Shown here: piece by piece, positions 48,068-57,310 of the stretch | How the letters are laid out: each line of letters opens with the position of its first letter | Numbering within the stretch: the first letter of the stretch is position 1 | DNA from: Candidatus Sulfotelmatobacter sp. | Lineage (GTDB): Bacteria > Acidobacteriota > Terriglobia > Terriglobales > Acidobacteriaceae | Direction: 5' to 3' | Assembly: GCA_017883385.1 (NCBI GenBank) | Contig: JADGNQ010000019.1 | Coordinates: 1 to 59,346, forward strand | DNA: 59,346 bases | Notes under the pieces: generated by a model | The model's input: the letters and a program-made list of their open reading frames with translations, nothing else | What the model was told of the DNA's origin: nothing | Database searches by the model: none | Position numbers and translations under genes: made by a program

Positions 48068-48292
48068 ATGTTTTCCGCGCGCAGACTGGTCGCTTCCTTC
48101 TGTGTTTTGGCGGTGCTGTTGGCCGCAACGGCGCCGGCAGGACCGGGCTTGGGTTGGGCCATTGTTGTTCCGGTGCTGTTCTTCATTGCAGTCGTCGTTG
48201 TTGCTCCAGCCAACCACGAGTTCGAAAGCAGACACACCCCGGCATTTCCCTTCCTTTCGATTGTCGCCTCGCGCGCTCCTCCGAGCGCCTGA
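48068..48292 (+). CDS. Small membrane/exported hypothetical protein
   Basis: 74 residues with two hydrophobic stretches (LVASFCVLAVLLAATAPAG and LGWAIVVPVLFFIAVVVVAP) and a short polar tail. No family recognised. TTG at 48062 is an alternative start. Weakly supported as a gene, but it has codon usage like the neighbours. Confidence 0.4.
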   Translation: MFSARRLVASFCVLAVLLAATAPAGPGLGWAIVVPVLFFIAVVVVAPANHEFESRHTPAFPFLSIVASRAPPSA

Positions 48293-48414
48293 TCCCGTGT
48301 TGTGAACGTATTCACGTAACGCTTGCCTGAATTCAAACGGTGGGCAGCCCTGAACCGCTTTAGCAATGCGGGTTCAGCTGCTGTCGCGAACCATTGCGGG
48401 GAGGGCCTGTGTCG

Positions 48415-48609
48415 ATGAAGCACAAGCTACGCACGCTATTGCTGTGCCTGCCACTCCTGGTGGGTTCGATGGTCGGGGCGCCGATGCGCCCCGAAGAAAT
48501 CGAGGAACTGATGAACAGCATGAATCAACAGAAGATCAGCTATACCGTTCGTCAGGAGGGAGAGAACGGCGATGATGCGATGAAGAGGCTGCCGGAGCGA
48601 GAGCCATAA
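48415..48609 (+). CDS. Small exported hypothetical protein
   Basis: 64 residues with a signal peptide (MKHKLRTLLLCLPLLVGSMV) and a mature part of 40 residues beginning PMRPEEIEELMNSMNQQKIS. Family unknown. GGGGAGGG stands about ten bases before ATG. Followed within 110 bases by the sugar-binding-like gene. Confidence 0.55.
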   Translation: MKHKLRTLLLCLPLLVGSMVGAPMRPEEIEELMNSMNQQKISYTVRQEGENGDDAMKRLPEREP

Positions 48610-48719
48610 CCGAAATTTGCCTGCATCGCTGAGAGGTAAGGGCCAGAATGGTGCAAGGTTACCCTGGTTACATAGGGTGGGGAGACGATTGGACTATGAT
48701 CCGTTAAAGGAAACGTCCC

Positions 48720-49649
48720 ATGAAAAGACTCCGCTTTGTGGTTTCACTGACGAATAACGATAACGATTATCAGCAAGAGCAGGCGGCCGCGGCGGAGAAG
48801 GCGGCGCGGCGTTTGGGCGTGGACGTAAAAATCATTCACGCCAACAATGATGCGGTGGCGCAGAGCCAGCAATTGCTGCAATATGTGCAGGATTCGCCGT
48901 CGGCGCGTCCAGATGCGATCCTGTTTGAGCCGGCGGGTGGGACTGGGTTCCCGCAGGTGGCGCGGGCTGCAGTGGCAGCGGGCATCGGGTGGGTAGTACT
49001 GAATCACGAAGTGGACTACATCCTCGAGTTGCGCAGAGCGTTCAAAGTTCCGATTTTCAGCATTAGTTCCAATCACGAAGAAGTGGGCAAGATCCAGGGG
49101 AGGCAATTCGCGGCGCTGCTGCCGAATGGCGGATCCATGTTGTACATCGAGGGGCCGGCCAACAGTTCTGCGGCGAGGGAACGAACCACGGGGATGAACC
49201 GGACCAAGCCGGCGAACATCCAAGTAAAGACGATGCGGGCGAACTGGACGGAGGAGAGCGCGTACCGCACGGTGAGTTCGTGGCTGCGGTTGCGGACTTC
49301 GCAGGAAAGCCATATTGACCTGGTGGGAGCGCAGGACGATAGCATGGCCATGGGAGCGAGAAAGGCGTTTAGCGAGATCACGGAGAGTGAACGGGCGCGG
49401 TGGATGAAGATTCCGATTACGGGTTGTGACGGCATGCCGAAGACAGGGCAGGCATGGGTGCGCAGCGGGACGCTGGCGGCGACAGTCTTTATTCGTCCGA
49501 ATACAGACCTGGCAATTGAGATGCTGGTTGAGGCGATCAAGAACGGAGCTTCGCTGCCGGAGCACAAGGTGACGGAGCCGGAGTCGGTGCCTTCGCTGGC
49601 GGAGTTGGCGGCGTCGGCAGGAAAGAATCAGCGCGGCGCGGGCGCGTAA
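48720..49649 (+). CDS. Type 1 periplasmic-binding-fold protein without signal peptide
   Basis: A 309-residue protein of the LacI/RbsB (Peripla_BP_4) fold: two Rossmann lobes with FVVSLTNNDNDYQQEQAAAA, PDAILFEPAGGTGFPQVARA, VVLNHEVDY, MLYIEGPANSSAARERTTGM and IPITGCDGMPKTGQAWV. Unlike transporter binding proteins it starts directly with the first strand and has no signal sequence, lipobox or N-terminal helix-turn-helix. No ABC permease or ATPase is adjacent. It may be a cytoplasmic ligand sensor, but this is inference. Confidence 0.78.
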   Translation: MKRLRFVVSLTNNDNDYQQEQAAAAEKAARRLGVDVKIIHANNDAVAQSQQLLQYVQDSPSARPDAILFEPAGGTGFPQVARAAVAAGIGWVVLNHEVDYILELRRAFKVPIFSISSNHEEVGKIQGRQFAALLPNGGSMLYIEGPANSSAARERTTGMNRTKPANIQVKTMRANWTEESAYRTVSSWLRLRTSQESHIDLVGAQDDSMAMGARKAFSEITESERARWMKIPITGCDGMPKTGQAWVRSGTLAATVFIRPNTDLAIEMLVEAIKNGASLPEHKVTEPESVPSLAELAASAGKNQRGAGA

Positions 49650-49674
49650 GATTTACGGATGTTTGTTAGAGTTC

Positions 49675-49704
49675 AGGCGTCCTTCGGGACGCCTTTTGTT
49701 TTTC
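49675..49704 (+). terminator. Rho-independent terminator after binding-fold gene
   Basis: AGGCGTCC (49675-49682) with GGACGCCT (49687-49694), loop TTCG, then TTTGTTTTT. Confidence 0.85.
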
Positions 49705-49797
49705 CTCGCGGCTTACCCGGCGTTGGAAACGCCGGCTATTTTCGGGGCGCCTGCGGCGCTTGAGTGTTGAGCACGATCCGCTGGGCTTCGCCCTCGC

Positions 49798-49821
49798 GGG
49801 ACGGCCGAGGCGGCCGTCTCC
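49798..49821. repeat. Family B palindrome beyond acs (reverse orientation)
   Basis: GGGACGGCCG, loop AGG, CGGCCGTCTCC, followed by ACATG. It lies between the convergent binding-fold and acs genes. Confidence 0.65.
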
Positions 49822-49862
49822 ACATGGGCGTTCTCGCCTTCCGTCCACGAACCTTGAACCTT

Positions 49863-51773
49863 CTAGCCTTCCATGGTGCTGACGTCGCCGGCGTCGACTC
49901 CGGCTTCTTTGGCTTTCAGGAAGCGGCGGAGGATTTTGCCGGAACGCGTTTTGGGGAGCGAGGCTACGAATTCCAAGCTCGACGGAGTTGCGATTGGGCC
50001 TAGTTCTCGTCTTACGTGTTCGATCAGGGCGGCGGCTAGAGCGTCGGATGGAACGTGATCGGCGCGAACTTGCACGAAGGCTTTGATCGTTTCTCCCTTC
50101 AATGGATCGGGAATGCCGATGGCGGCGGCTTCGGCTACTGCGGGATGGGAGACTAGCGCGCTTTCGACTTCGGCGGTGCCGATGCGGTGTCCAGCGACGT
50201 TGAGGACGTCGTCGGAGCGACCGAGGACGGCGATGTATCCATCTTTGTCTTTCATGGCGACGTCGCCGGTGACGTAGTAGCCGGGGAAGAATTGCCAGTC
50301 GCGCTCGTAGCGGGCGGGATCGCCCCATATGGTGCGCAGCATGCAGGGGAAAGGACGCTTCAAGACGAGACGTCCGCCAACTCCGGGAGGAACCGGCTTG
50401 CCATCTTCATCGAGGATGTCGGCCTCGGCGCCGGGGACGGCTACTCCGACTTTGCCGGGACGCATGGCCATGGAAGGCGGCGTCCCGAGCGTGGGGCAAC
50501 CTAGTTCTGTTTGCCACCAATTGTCGATGACGTAGCCCCATTTGCCGTCGCCAGCGAGGTGAGTCTGGGCCCAGCGCCAGGCTTCGGGATTCAGCGGCTC
50601 GCCGGCGCAGGCGATCACTCGTAGCGTGGTGAGGTCGTGCGCGGCGGGATAACTTTCTCCGTAGCGCATGAACATTCGCAGAGCGGTGGGCGCGGTGAAC
50701 ATTTTGGTGACGCCGTAACGCTCGACGATTTCCCAGGCCGTGCCGGGGTTGGGGAAGTCGATGGCGCCTTCGCGGAAGAGCGTGGTCACTCCGGCGCACA
50801 ACGGGGCATAGACGATGTAGGAGTGACCGACGACCCATCCGATATCGGAGGTGCACCAGAAGATGTCGCGCTCGCCGACGTCGAAGAAACTCTCCAGATG
50901 GTAAGTGGTGCCGACCATGTATCCGCCGTGAACATGTAAGACGCCCTTCGGCTTGCCCGTCGAACCGGAGGTGTAGAGAAGGAAGAGCGGGTCTTCGGCG
51001 TCCATTTCTTCGGCGGGACAGTGCGGGGGGAACTTGAGCAGATCGTTGAAATCGATTTCGCGAGGGGCGGTGATCTCGGCTTGGGCACGCGAATACACGA
51101 TTACTTTCTCGACGCAGTCGAGCGATTCCAGAGCTTCGTCGACGATGGCTTTCAGCGCGATGGTTTTGCCGCGGCGGTAGCCGACGTCACCGGCGATGAC
51201 GATCTTGGCTTGCGCGTCGGTGATGCGGTCGCGCAGTGCGGTGTGCCCGAGTCCGGCATAGACGACGGAGTGAATGGCTCCGATGCGGGCGCAGGCCAGC
51301 ATGGCCACTGTGCCTTCGATGGTGAGCGGCATGTAGATGACGACGCGGTCACCTTTGACCACGCCCAGAGATTTCAGTCCGTTGGCGAAACGGCAGACCA
51401 GGCGGTAGAGCTGGCCGTAGGTGACGATGCGCTCGGCGCCGTCCTCACCGAGCCAGATGAAGGCGGCGCGATTGCAGCGGTCGGAGTTGGCGTGACGGTC
51501 GAGCGCGTTCACGGTGATGTTGGTCTTGGCGCCGGTGAACCATTTGTGGTGGACGCAGTCCCACTCGAGAACTTTGCTCCACGGTTGCGACCATGCGAAG
51601 CGGTTCGCGTAGTCCGCCCAAAATCCTTCGGGATCTTTGAAGGAACGTTCACGTTCCGCGTTCCAATTCTTCTGAAGAACGTTGTCGGCGACAATGGCGG
51701 GGGCCGCGTACTCCTGGTCCATGTTGAGCAAGTTGGAGATGTTTTCCGGTTTCGAGGTAGGAAGCGCGCTCAT
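49863..51773 (-). CDS. acs: Acetyl-CoA synthetase (AMP-forming)
   Basis: Activates acetate (possibly also propionate) to the acyl-CoA with ATP. 636 residues of the ACS/ANL family: FWADYANRFAWSQPWSKVLE at the N-terminus, WFTGAKTNITVNALDRH, the phosphate loop YTSGSTGKPKGVLH, WWQTELGCPTL, and the C-terminal lysine region PKTRSGKILRRFLKAKE, where the Lys is the usual acetylation site. The first ~25 residues are less conserved. It is divergent from a porin-DUF485-actP set, so acetate import and activation are encoded back to back. Confidence 0.93.
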   Translation of the reverse strand: MSALPTSKPENISNLLNMDQEYAAPAIVADNVLQKNWNAERERSFKDPEGFWADYANRFAWSQPWSKVLEWDCVHHKWFTGAKTNITVNALDRHANSDRCNRAAFIWLGEDGAERIVTYGQLYRLVCRFANGLKSLGVVKGDRVVIYMPLTIEGTVAMLACARIGAIHSVVYAGLGHTALRDRITDAQAKIVIAGDVGYRRGKTIALKAIVDEALESLDCVEKVIVYSRAQAEITAPREIDFNDLLKFPPHCPAEEMDAEDPLFLLYTSGSTGKPKGVLHVHGGYMVGTTYHLESFFDVGERDIFWCTSDIGWVVGHSYIVYAPLCAGVTTLFREGAIDFPNPGTAWEIVERYGVTKMFTAPTALRMFMRYGESYPAAHDLTTLRVIACAGEPLNPEAWRWAQTHLAGDGKWGYVIDNWWQTELGCPTLGTPPSMAMRPGKVGVAVPGAEADILDEDGKPVPPGVGGRLVLKRPFPCMLRTIWGDPARYERDWQFFPGYYVTGDVAMKDKDGYIAVLGRSDDVLNVAGHRIGTAEVESALVSHPAVAEAAAIGIPDPLKGETIKAFVQVRADHVPSDALAAALIEHVRRELGPIATPSSLEFVASLPKTRSGKILRRFLKAKEAGVDAGDVSTMEG

Positions 51774-51848
51774 GCAGAACCTCCAGAGAGCGAGGGGTTA
51801 GCGACCCAAAGATGGGGTAGATTCTGCGTTGGGCCGGAACCACGGGCA

Positions 51849-51862
51849 GTGATCAGGATCAC
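51849..51862. promoter_or_regulatory. CRP/FNR-type palindrome, site 1
   Basis: GTGATCAGGATCAC, a perfect GTGAT-N4-ATCAC palindrome about 75 bases upstream of acs. Half sites match the CRP/FNR superfamily pattern. The regulator is unknown; no crp-like gene is in the window. Confidence 0.55.
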
Positions 51863-52046
51863 AAGAAGTTGTGTTCTCGCGCAAGAGGGGCGAAGGGATG
51901 AGTGCGCAGAGCGAGTCGCGCAGCGTGAATTCTTCCGCAGCGTGAGAGCATGGAAGGCACGGCAAAATCGGGACGCATGAACGATCTTCTTGCCGGCTTC
52001 AGATTCAAACGGCGTCGTGCTGGGTTGCTTCTGCTGGTCCCTCATC

Positions 52047-52060
52047 GTGATATGAATCAC
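52047..52060. promoter_or_regulatory. CRP/FNR-type palindrome, site 2
   Basis: GTGATATGAATCAC, a second GTGAT-N4-ATCAC palindrome, 198 bases from the first, on the porin side of the acs-porin intergenic region. The 512-base region otherwise holds a small hairpin GTCCC/GGGAC at 52158-52172 and no gene. Confidence 0.55.
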
Positions 52061-52285
52061 AACATTGGGTGAGCGTCCGCACATCCTTGCCGACATTTCC
52101 GTCCTAGTGTGACTCCCCATTACGTCCGAAAAAACAGGCTCGGACGAGGGCCTCATGGTCCCAAATTGGGACTCCCGGTCGCGCGTTCACACGAAATGCA
52201 AGCCCCGTGCGCCGGTTACAAGTCGACAATAGCGCAATCGCGTAGATCGATGGAACTGCTCCCGGTTAAGGAGGAGATATTAGCT

Positions 52286-54283
52286 ATGCCGAAGTTGAAG
52301 CAGTGGATTTTCAGCTCGCTACTCGTGGTCGTATCGGTTGCGCCAGCCCTGGCAGGAGCGAAGGACGCCATCGACTCGAAGACACCCGCAGAGACCACAG
52401 GCAACCCAGCCGCGCAGCCGGCACCCGCTGCCAACCCAAACCTAGTTCCAAACGCAGGCACTGCGAACGTCACGGCATTGTTGGGTGTGCTGGTGATGAA
52501 GGGAGTTCTTGCGCCCGGCGAAGCCAATGCGATTCGCAACGCGGCTCCGGAGGCAGAGTTTCAACTGCTGGTGGAGGCGCTGGCGCGCAAGGGCGTGTTG
52601 AGCGCGGCGGATTTGTCTGCCCCGGCGGGGACGAATCCGGCGGCGCTTTCGGGAGCGATGGCGACACCGGTGGAGGCAGCTTCAGCGCAGGTGGCACAGG
52701 TTTCGACACAGCCGGCCAAACCAGCGGCGCCCAAGGTGATCGCTGCGGTGGCTCCGCTTCGAGTGTTGCAGTTGGAGGCGTCAAAACCTGACGGGCTGGT
52801 TCCGGACCTGAAACTGGGCAGCGGCGCCAGGCTCAAGCTCTATGGCATGGTGAAGACCAGTGTGATCTACGACACTTCGTCGCCGTACGGTACGGACATG
52901 CCGCTTCCAGGATTCATTACCGCTTCGGGCACGAGTTTCGACCCAGGGCCGACCCGAAGCCCCGAGTTCCACGCCAAGGCGCGTTTTGCACGCGTCGGCA
53001 CGAACTTCGAATGGCCGGACCTGGCTGGGAGCAACACCGCCATCACAGGCAAATTGGAGTTCGATTTCGAGGGCAATTTTTCACGCGCCTTGAACCGGAA
53101 CATTTCGACGATCCGGTCGAGCATGGCGTCAATCCGACTGGCCTATGGCCGCGTAGATCACCGATTCAACGATGAAACCAGTATTTTTGGTGTGTTCGGG
53201 CAGGACTGGACGCCGTTCGGGTCATCGACGTTGCCCAACCTGTTCGAGACCACCGGGCTCGGCCTGGGCTTCGGCACGCTGTATGAGCGCGCGCCACAGT
53301 TCCGCTTCGGAATCGGCCACAAGATCGGCGGATCGCGCAACGTTTTCTTCCAGCCCGAATTCGCAGTCGTCATGCCTGCGTATGGGAATGATCCGTCAAA
53401 CGTTGCGGACCAACTTGGCTACGGTGAAAAGCAGGGCGCCGATTCTGGGCGTCCGGAAGTGCAGGCGAGGCTGGTCCTGCAGTGGCAGTTGGACAAGGCA
53501 CCGGGAGTTGCCCCGGCTCAGCTGATCTTCAGTGGAGTGCAGGGCGACCGGAAAGTGATGGTGCGGGCTTCGGACATTCCGCTTTGCACCAACGCCGACA
53601 TTCTGATTTGTCCTGACACAAAAGTGTTCCAGAGCGCCTTCCCTCACGGCGCACAGACAACCTCCAACCGAGCAGGGTGGACCGGAGAACTCCAGCTTCC
53701 GACTCGGTTTGTCACGGTGATCACCAAGTTCTGGAGCGGGTCGGACCTGCGTTGGTACTTCGTGGGCAGCCTGGATTCGAACTTCACTGATACCGCAGGC
53801 ATAGCGAAAGTTTGTGGCACGGATGCGGCGCCGGCATTCTGTACCGGGTCGTCCAACGATGGCGCATCGAGTGTGACGTTCGGTCTGAACGGCGACGGAA
53901 CGCCGGTGTTTGCTCCGCAGAGGCCGGTGCGCTCGATGGGCGGATTTGTGAACGTTGGGTTCCCGCTCGGCCGCATTTTCGGAGTAGATCCTGCTGGGCG
54001 AAACGCCGGGTGGCAGCTTTATCTCCACTATGCCTTCGACCAGGCCAAGACCAGCGACGTGTTGCGTCTGGGCAACCAGCGATCGAAGAACGACCTGGCC
54101 GCCGCCACTCTTTCGTGGAAGATGAACAGCCTGGTTTCGTTCGTGCTGGAAGAGTCCATGTATCGAACCCGGATTGCCAATCCGAATCTCGCGGAGTCTG
54201 CGACCTTCCCCAAGTATGAAGGGATGCCGGCGCGGGAGTGGCACGACATACGGTCCGAGTTCGGGCCGATCTTCACGTTCTAA
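52286..54283 (+). CDS. Outer-membrane porin-like protein
   Basis: A 665-residue predicted outer-membrane beta-barrel. Signal peptide QWIFSSLLVVVSVAPALAG; then a Pro/Ala-rich linker with a helical pair (TALLGVLVMKGVLAPGEANA, EFQLLVEALARKGVLSAADL) that may be a periplasmic anchor domain; then from about residue 210 alternating strands (LKLYGMVKTSVIYDTSSPYG, GKLEFDFEGNF, RLAYGRVDHRF) to a terminal Phe (FGPIFTF), the barrel C-terminal signature. ATG at 52286 follows AAGGAGGA. Its place before DUF485-actP suggests passage of acetate or other small acids, as inference. Confidence 0.8.
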   Translation: MPKLKQWIFSSLLVVVSVAPALAGAKDAIDSKTPAETTGNPAAQPAPAANPNLVPNAGTANVTALLGVLVMKGVLAPGEANAIRNAAPEAEFQLLVEALARKGVLSAADLSAPAGTNPAALSGAMATPVEAASAQVAQVSTQPAKPAAPKVIAAVAPLRVLQLEASKPDGLVPDLKLGSGARLKLYGMVKTSVIYDTSSPYGTDMPLPGFITASGTSFDPGPTRSPEFHAKARFARVGTNFEWPDLAGSNTAITGKLEFDFEGNFSRALNRNISTIRSSMASIRLAYGRVDHRFNDETSIFGVFGQDWTPFGSSTLPNLFETTGLGLGFGTLYERAPQFRFGIGHKIGGSRNVFFQPEFAVVMPAYGNDPSNVADQLGYGEKQGADSGRPEVQARLVLQWQLDKAPGVAPAQLIFSGVQGDRKVMVRASDIPLCTNADILICPDTKVFQSAFPHGAQTTSNRAGWTGELQLPTRFVTVITKFWSGSDLRWYFVGSLDSNFTDTAGIAKVCGTDAAPAFCTGSSNDGASSVTFGLNGDGTPVFAPQRPVRSMGGFVNVGFPLGRIFGVDPAGRNAGWQLYLHYAFDQAKTSDVLRLGNQRSKNDLAAATLSWKMNSLVSFVLEESMYRTRIANPNLAESATFPKYEGMPAREWHDIRSEFGPIFTF

Positions 54284-54464
54284 ACGTTCCGAGCGAAGCG
54301 GGAGTGAGGTGGGTGGCGTGCGCGGCTGTGCACGCCACCGAGCTGGTGGGGATGGTTCTGTTCCCAAAAGATGAAAACGGGAGTAGTCTGTCCCCGGCCA
54401 GTGGAGCCCCACCCGAGCAACCAGTCCAGAGTGGCAAGTTCAACGCCAAGCACGAGGAGAGCCT

Positions 54465-54833
54465 ATGGCAAACGAGGCAAAGAAAATAGAAGTCGCTCAA
54501 CCGAAGCAGTACCAGGCATCCCAGTCCACCTGGGACAAGATCGCAGAGAGCAAGGAGTTTCAGGATTTGATGGCGACGAAGAAGACTTTCATCGTACCGG
54601 CATTCATTTTCTTCGTCGTCTACTACTTTGCCTTGCCGGTTCTGGTTGGGTACGCGCCCGCGTTCATGTCGACCAAAGTGATTGGAGAAGTGAATCTCGC
54701 TTACCTGTTTGCCCTATCGCAGTTTTTTGTGGCCTGGATCATCGCAGCGTTATACGTCAGGGCAGCGAACAACTTTGACCGTCTCGCGAAAGACATTCTC
54801 GAGAAGGCCGAGGATGCAAAGGGAGGCAAGTAA
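54465..54833 (+). CDS. DUF485 membrane protein (YjcH-like)
   Basis: 122 residues with two transmembrane helices: FIVPAFIFFVVYYFALPVLV and NLAYLFALSQFFVAWIIAAL, and the DUF485 pattern (WDKIAESKEFQDLMATKK, YVRAANNFDRLA). In many bacteria this gene sits directly before actP and forms one unit; here the gap to actP is three bases. The long N-terminal tail carries Gln/Lys. Confidence 0.93.
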   Translation: MANEAKKIEVAQPKQYQASQSTWDKIAESKEFQDLMATKKTFIVPAFIFFVVYYFALPVLVGYAPAFMSTKVIGEVNLAYLFALSQFFVAWIIAALYVRAANNFDRLAKDILEKAEDAKGGK

Positions 54834-54836
54834 GCC

Positions 54837-56441
54837 ATGTCGAATATTCCACTAATCATGTTTCTGGTGTTCATCGCAATCACCCTGGGAATTACTTACT
54901 GGGCCTCGAGGCGCTCAGCGGGAGCGAGCGCGTATTTTGCGGCGAGCCGTCAGATCAAGGGCTGGCAGAACGGGATCGCGGTGGCGGGCGATTATATGAG
55001 TGCGGCGTCATTTTTGGGGATCGCGGGCATCATTGCGTTTCAGGGGTATGACGGGTTCCTGTTTTCGGTGGGCTGGCTGGTGGCGTACCTGACGGTGCTG
55101 TTGGTGATCGCGGAACCGCTGCGCAACGCGGGCAAGTACACCATGGCGGACGTGCTGGCGTACCGGCTGAAGCCGCGGCCGGTACGGGCGATGGCGTCAC
55201 TGAGCACGCTGACCGTGAGCACGTTCTACATGATCGCGCAGATGGTGGGGGCGGGCACGCTGGTGAAGCTGCTGCTCGCAGGAAAGGTGAACTACAACCA
55301 GGCGGTAATTGGAGTAGGCATCCTGATGATCGTGTACGTGGTATTCGGAGGCATGCTGGCGACCACGTGGGTGCAGATCATCAAGGCGATCCTGCTGATG
55401 GCGGGGACGTTGCTGCTGAGCATTCTGGTGATGGCTCACTTCCACTTTAGTTTTGGTCAGTTTTTCGGAGCCATTGCGCACGTGACCTATCACGATGCGA
55501 AGGGCGTGGTGGTGGTGAAAGACTTCCTGCAGCCAGGGCTTCGTTACAAGCCGCCTTACGGGCCGCTGGATTTGATCTCGCTGGGACTGGCGCTGATCTT
55601 TGGCACGGCCGGACTGCCGCACATTCTGGTGCGGTTCTATACGGTGCCGGACGCGAAGACGGCGCGGCACAGTGTGGTGTGGGCTATGGTGCTGATTGGG
55701 AGCTTCTACATCATGACCACGTTCCTTGGTTTCGGAGCGGCGACGATCGTGGGTCCGGACTTCATCAAGACTCACGGGGGCACGAACATGAGCGCGCCGC
55801 TGCTGGCCAACGCTCTGGCCGGGTCGATCTTCTTTGCGTTCATCTCGGCTATCGCGTTTGCCACGATTCTGGCAGTGGTGGCGGGCCTGACGATCAGCGC
55901 GACGACTTCGTTTTCGCATGACTTCTGGACGAACGTGGTGCACAACGGCGTTGAACGGAGACCGGGGGAAGAAGTGTTGGTGGCGCGGATTTCGGCGTTT
56001 GTAGTGGGCGCGGTGGCGATCGCGCTGGCCATTGTTTTGCAGACAGCGAATGTGGCGTTCCTGGTGGCGCTCGCGTTCGCCGTGGCGGCGTCGGCGAACC
56101 TGCCGGTGATTGTGCTGTCGATCTTCTGGCGGCGGTTTAACACGGCGGGCGCGGTCACAGGACTGGCTGTGGGTCTGCTGGCTTCGATTGGACTGATTCT
56201 GATCAGCCCCAGTCTGATGGGGATCGATCCGCCGACGGTGGCGGGCTCGGCGCGGCACTTGATCCAAGCCAAGGCGTGGTTCCCGCTGGAGAATCCCGGC
56301 ATTCTGAGTATTCCGCTGGGATTTCTCGGAGCTATTCTCGGGACACTGATCAGTCATGAACCGACGTCGCAGGAGAAGTTCAACGAACTGCTGGTTCGCT
56401 CGAACACGGGGCTGGGCGCGGAGAAGGCGGGAGCGCACTGA
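54837..56441 (+). CDS. actP: Cation/acetate symporter ActP
   Basis: Sodium:solute symporter family transporter for acetate and related short monocarboxylates, 534 residues with about 13 membrane helices. Family sequences: [27 protein letters not shown], given here as [20 protein letters not shown], then [40 protein letters not shown] and [13 protein letters not shown]. It overlaps no gene and follows DUF485 at once. With acs upstream it completes an acetate scavenging module. Confidence 0.94.
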   Translation: MSNIPLIMFLVFIAITLGITYWASRRSAGASAYFAASRQIKGWQNGIAVAGDYMSAASFLGIAGIIAFQGYDGFLFSVGWLVAYLTVLLVIAEPLRNAGKYTMADVLAYRLKPRPVRAMASLSTLTVSTFYMIAQMVGAGTLVKLLLAGKVNYNQAVIGVGILMIVYVVFGGMLATTWVQIIKAILLMAGTLLLSILVMAHFHFSFGQFFGAIAHVTYHDAKGVVVVKDFLQPGLRYKPPYGPLDLISLGLALIFGTAGLPHILVRFYTVPDAKTARHSVVWAMVLIGSFYIMTTFLGFGAATIVGPDFIKTHGGTNMSAPLLANALAGSIFFAFISAIAFATILAVVAGLTISATTSFSHDFWTNVVHNGVERRPGEEVLVARISAFVVGAVAIALAIVLQTANVAFLVALAFAVAASANLPVIVLSIFWRRFNTAGAVTGLAVGLLASIGLILISPSLMGIDPPTVAGSARHLIQAKAWFPLENPGILSIPLGFLGAILGTLISHEPTSQEKFNELLVRSNTGLGAEKAGAH

Positions 56442-56444
56442 GAA

Positions 56445-56560
56445 CAGGGGTCAGGGGTCAGCGACTTGGGGCTAGGGTCAGGGGCTAGAGGTCAGGCAGA
56501 ACTTGAGGATTGGTTTTCAGAGCTGACCCCTGCCCCCTGGTCTCTAACCCCTGCTCTATT
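56445..56560. repeat. Heptamer islands in inverted arrangement between actP and tRNA
   Basis: Left part has AGGGGTC units (AGGGGTC AGGGGTC AGCGACT ... AGGGTC AGGGGCT AGAGGTC, 56447-56492); the right part has GACCCCT, GCCCCCT, GGTCTCT, AACCCCT (about 56525-56552), the complementary unit. The two could pair over a long imperfect stem and may serve as a transcript end for actP. Confidence 0.65.
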
Positions 56561-56579
56561 GTGCTAGATTGAGTTTCGC

Positions 56580-56655
56580 GGGCCTATAGCTCAACGGTTA
56601 GAGCAGCAGACTCATAATCTGTTGGTTCCAGGTTCGAATCCTGGTGGGCCCACCA
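56580..56655 (+). tRNA. tRNA with CAT anticodon (Met elongator or Ile2)
   Basis: Complete 76-base cloverleaf with encoded CCA. Acceptor GGGCCTA (56580-56586) with TGGGCCC (56645-56651), D arm AGCTCAACGGTTAGAGC, anticodon loop CTCATAA, T arm CCAGG/CCTGG with loop TTCGAAT. It lacks the three G-C pairs and the 1-72 mismatch of initiator tRNA, so it is elongator Met or lysidine-modified Ile2. Its 3' half overlaps the integrase remnant on the other strand. Confidence 0.95.
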
Positions 56656-57086
56656 AGCAAATCAACCACTTCCGGCGGAATCTCAGTATCGCTCATAGCC
56701 CCATGTTGCGCGGGCGTTGCATTTTGTTGCAGAGTTGTTTTGACATCCAGCCAGTCCACCCAAGCGATATCCGCTCCCGGGATGAGGTGCCCATAAGTAT
56801 CCACCGTCACCTGGATGGAACTGTGCCCCATTTGATCCTTCACGTATGCCAGTGAGGCGCCGTCCCTGATGAGCAGGCTACCGAAGGTGTGTCGCGAATC
56901 GTGGAAGCGGAATCGACGCAGCCCGGCGCGTTCAAGGCAGGGCAGGAAATGGTAGTGGGTGAGGTTGCTCTGGTCGAGAACCGTGCCCGCCTTCGAAGGG
57001 AATACGAGATCCTCCGCAATGCTCGGAGGTTTGCAATTCGACTTGCGCCGACCAGATGCACATTGCGGAGCGTGAGTTATCCGCGT
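56598..57086 (-). pseudogene. Tyrosine recombinase (integrase) remnant at tRNA
   Basis: The minus-strand frame, read from a TGA at 57087-57089, encodes DLVFPSKAGTVLDQSNLTHY, FLPCLERAGLRRFRFHDSRH and TFGSLLIRDGASLAYVKDQM, then GHSSIQVTVDTYGHLIPGAD. It shows the box II Arg (HDSRH), His (MGHSS) and Tyr (DTYGH) of phage-type integrases. The N-terminal core-binding domain and the first catalytic Arg are absent, so it is dead. The frame runs through the tRNA (GGPTRIRTWNQQIM) before stopping, placing the attachment core in the tRNA 3' end. Confidence 0.82.
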
Positions 57087-57310
57087 TCAGCGGCGCCGTG
57101 ACGCAACTGTTTGGTCCCGAAGAGGCCGAACTCTCGGCGGAGGACTGGCTCAATGAGTCGGAGTTAATGGATATTCCACCTCGATCGATGTGTCGAGATT
57201 GGCGCCAGTTGGGGGCGAAGCTATACTTCTGATTTCCAGCCAATCGTGACTTGACCCGCTCACAGGACATGGTGTGAGAGGGTCTTTGTTTCTCAGTTAA
57301 GGGTGATGTG

